Of a DNA stretch of 64,000 bases, positions 61,764-64,000 are shown one piece after another. A program made the position numbers and the translations under genes. The number at the start of each line of letters is the position of its first letter. Positions within the stretch are counted from its first letter, which is position 1. Origin of the DNA: Planococcus citri (lineage: Eukaryota > Arthropoda > Insecta > Hemiptera > Pseudococcidae); contig NC_088677.1 of the NCBI RefSeq assembly GCF_950023065.1, forward strand, positions 11,364,001 through 11,428,000. The letters are read 5' to 3'. Below the pieces are notes generated by a model. The model worked only from the letters and a program-made list of their open reading frames with translations, was not told the origin of the DNA and did not search any database.

Positions 61764-61914
61764 CTAGAAGTAAACTTCTCGACCAAAGCCATCAGATTCT
61801 AGAATATCTTCGAATATTGACGAATGCAGTTCAATGTTGTCTTTCTTCGGTCGCTTAGACGGTATCACCTCGTCCATTTCTGCTGCACCTCCAGAGGCTG
61901 CTGATCCCTGATCG
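61764..61914 (-). CDS. Terminal coding exon with basic KRPKK motif
   Basis: The minus-strand acceptor TTGTTTTAATAG precedes 61,914. After one split-codon base, 49 codons are open to a TAG at 61,764-61,766: DQGSAASGGAAEMDEV, IPSKRPKKDNIELHSS, FEDILESDGFGREVYF. The KRPKK stretch could be a nuclear localisation signal, which is an inference. Codon and residue use look protein-like, unlike the AT-rich flanks. The entry phase (one base) matches the phase 2 exons of the left family. A broken copy lies at 57,801-57,960. The gene it ends is not identified. Confidence 0.5.
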
Positions 61915-62267
61915 CTATTAAAACAATAATTAAAAACGAAATTGTTCAGGGTGTCTATAATATAATTTCAAAATCGAAAAAGTAGGACTTGAGTAGGACT
62001 TTCATCAGGTGATTTTTCACATAAAATAATAGATAGGTATAGGTATACCTATGCATTCAGAAAGTCTGAAATAATTATTATGTCGTTCATAATGAATTTT
62101 TTTATAAGCCAAAAAAATAATGCTAAGTACATATTATGCAAAATCGACATTGTGTCGTTTGGAATGCTTGTTTTTACCAGAATACCATACTTAGCGTGGT
62201 TTTAATTTAATTATTTTCCAATTAGGTTTGTATAAAACACAAAAAAAAACGAGAATTACTTGCTTAC

Positions 62268-62476
62268 AATGACTGTGCAAATTATGCGCATAAAATGACA
62301 GATTTTCACCATTTTCTGCATATTTTGAAAATGTTGACCAACATTTCCATTCTTCAAGCTGTTTTATTCGACGAAATGACTAAAAAAAAACACGATTTTT
62401 CTTTACTTACCGACGACGTATCGCTTTTCAAGAAAAATGAGTCTTCAAAATTCCCTTTAATGTGTTTTTTTTTCAT
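62268..62476 (-). CDS. Candidate exon pair upstream of the terminal exon
   Basis: Exon 62,411-62,476 reads NFEDSFFLKSDTSS after an ATG at 62,476 and ends in phase 0 at TCG|GTAAGT. A T-run ending in AG precedes 62,379, and the next exon continues in phase 0: SFRRIKQLEEWKCW, FSKYAENGENLSFY, AHNLHSH, ending at GTAAGC after 62,268. The gap is only 31 nt, shorter than usual insect introns, so the two may not splice to each other. The second exon leaves one base, which does not fit the terminal exon's main acceptor; an internal AG would fit. Copies near 58,440 and 60,720 are broken. Confidence 0.32.
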
Positions 62477-63749
62477 TATTTTCCCATCAAGTGGGTCGTA
62501 TAAAACTCAAAAAAAGAGAAAAGTTACTTACAAACACCATAATCGAATTGAAAAAACACTCAAATTTAGAAATAGCAAACCAGTTTTTCTACTTTTTTAA
62601 ATGAATTTTCAAAATTTCCTCAATCGAGTTCGAAGTGTGTCGTGATAGAAAAATATTCTCCACTAGGTACGGTAATAATATGTATAAAGGAAACAAAAAC
62701 ATAGTCAATTGATTTTCCCACAGTATACGACCATTATTGTAAGATTTCCGAGTTTTGAGAATTCTTCAATTCGTTTCACACCAAAAATTACGATCGACGA
62801 AAAAAGAAAAAATACTTATAATTTTGTACACCGAATTTATGTTCGAAATCACTTTTGAAGCTCAATTTTGTATTCGGTTTTTGGGGCATTCCATGTCAAA
62901 TGATCCCACTTCTTGATTTAGATCATCCGAATCGACTCGAGTACTTATATAAAATATGCTCTTCATATTTGGAAAGTCTGAGCATGGCTATTGTTGACCC
63001 TCACCCTTCTTTAGGACAGGTGAAATGAGGTATGTTTTTTCATAGCATTAAAAGTTTCTCGTTGCATGGTACCCAAAACTTTGGGGTAGAATTGCAAAGA
63101 AAGAGAGTTGTTGTAATTCGGAAAAAAATTGATGTAGATTTTTAAAATTATGTTATTGAGAGTTGGTTTTGAAGTAAGTATTCGCCAAGTATTTCAAAAG
63201 TTCGAAGTTCAACTTTTTGTAAACCTGCTCAGTTGTTGAAAGATTGCCAGATTTTAGAGTCATGATTCAAGAATTTGAAGAAAAATCTACTTAGCTACCT
63301 ACTCGTAGGAAGCGTACATTTTCATGGTAACTTGTTCGACGTATATCGCTTTTCAAGGAAAATTGAGTCTTCAAAATTTCCTCAATCGAGTTCGAAGTGT
63401 GCCTTGATAAAAAAAATACATATTTTCCAAGATGATAATTTATGTACGAAGCAAACAGAAAATCGTTGATTGATTCTCATATGGCCATGGCCTTTATTAC
63501 TGTAAAATTTCCAAGTTTTGGGAATTCTTCGATTCGTTTTACACCGAAACATTGTTTAATTATACTTACGTTGACAATTGACATCCATTTGAAGAAGAAA
63601 AAATACTTACAATTTTGTACACTGAATTTGTCGGGGTTATTGGTCATGTATGATTTTAGCGTGATGCGGTTTCTGGAAAAAATTAGAGATGGTTTTTAAA
63701 ATCATTTTGAAAACTCAATTTTGAATTCAGATTTTGGGTCATTCCATGT

Positions 63750-64000
63750 CAAATTTTTTCACAGAAAGTGTCATTTTTGCACCTTGTTGTTGTTTATCAT
63801 TTTTTTTTCTCAATTTTCATAATTTCATTGTTTGAAAAAACAAAAGTCGTTTGCAAATCTGAATTTTTTGCAATTTTAAGCTTTGAGATGTTTTTTCATG
63901 AGATTTAAAAAGATACTGGACTCCTCTCTGAGTTCCAGTTTAATACCTTATCGAGAATACTCCCGACGTTACCAACACAATAAATTCTGTACACAGGGTA
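63750..64000. other. Window end, array sequence stops
   Basis: After about 63,750 no array landmark is visible. The sequence is AT-rich with T-runs, and no frame or repeat could be assigned. Confidence 0.4.

Larger units (their letters stand above)
28560..63750. repeat. Right-hand degenerate tandem array (about 30 copies)
   Basis: A landmark of the form gaagaagaaaaaatacttac followed by aattttgtacac occurs about 30 times (for example near 29,400, 31,992, 36,698, 41,775, 49,132, 52,404, 57,251, 61,391 and 63,591), on average every 1.2 kb. It alternates with other shared blocks: cacatttggaaagtgtgaac, gaccctcaccctccctt, tgaaatgtcgtttcatacg, ctcttcattggctgctc, and ccaattaggttgt followed by ttacttacttacaatgactg. 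On the minus strand the landmark is a splice donor (ATT|GTAAGTA). Copies are collinear but full of indels. Stretches not named separately are this repeat, and I see no intact gene in them. Confidence 0.75.

Noticed and set aside
1..64000. CRISPR array, bacterial operons, phage genes
   Set aside because: No regular short repeats with unique spacers, no ribosome-binding sites, no long genes. The sequence is clearly eukaryotic.
1..64000. tRNA and rRNA genes
   Set aside because: I looked for GGTTCRANTCC-type B boxes and conserved rRNA words and found none convincing; a covariance-model scan would settle it.

Overview
The window is nuclear DNA from a eukaryote, most likely an arthropod. It is AT-rich, has no long reading frames, and carries GT/GC-AG splice signals and short exons. 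GTAG-type tetranucleotides (gtaggtaggt, tacctacc) are scattered everywhere, which recalls hemipteran genomes such as mealybugs; that species guess is an inference. There is no bacterial-style operon, rRNA, tRNA or CRISPR array that I can support.

Left part (1 to about 23,050). A unit of about 5.3 kb is repeated in tandem, starting near 1, 5,528 and 10,830, and then becomes diverged and rearranged. Its minus strand carries recurring exon-like modules, here called H, G, J and K. Their splice sites are conserved, and in the best copies the reading frames are open. The best copies are G at 485-727 and K at 103-231: both are multiples of three, both run phase 2 to phase 2, and they would splice to each other in frame. 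Most other copies have stops or frameshifts. A second small minus-strand gene candidate with a signal-peptide-like start lies at 5,173-6,085. The units also hold foldback elements, a LINE tail, a scrap of Ty1/copia pol, a broken gene fragment (15,797-16,102), fragments resembling a non-LTR endonuclease, a mariner-type MITE, and a TTAA-flanked foldback (23,583-24,929).

Middle (about 25,000-28,300). One minus-strand exon candidate (25,023-25,100) precedes a switch to plus-strand signals. These are a leader/promoter-like cassette and a possible two-exon gene (26,547-27,037). Hairpin elements follow. The leader cassette recurs near 36.0, 40.0 and 43.2 kb, and its coding exon recurs intact at 43,558-43,635.

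Right part (about 28,500-63,750). A different degenerate repeat family fills the region with about 30 copies of one landmark, roughly 1.2 kb apart. Nearly every copy keeps a minus-strand GTAAGT donor. A few exons still look coding, the clearest being a terminal exon with a basic KRPKK stretch at 61,764-61,914. Embedded in the array are long inverted repeats, including an almost perfect 1.5 kb palindrome (32,031-33,533) and several copies of a mariner-like palindromic element.

Overall the window looks like decaying, tandemly duplicated multi-exon genes of unknown function, padded with small DNA transposons. I could not name any host gene. Exon models are hand-read and their joins are unproven.
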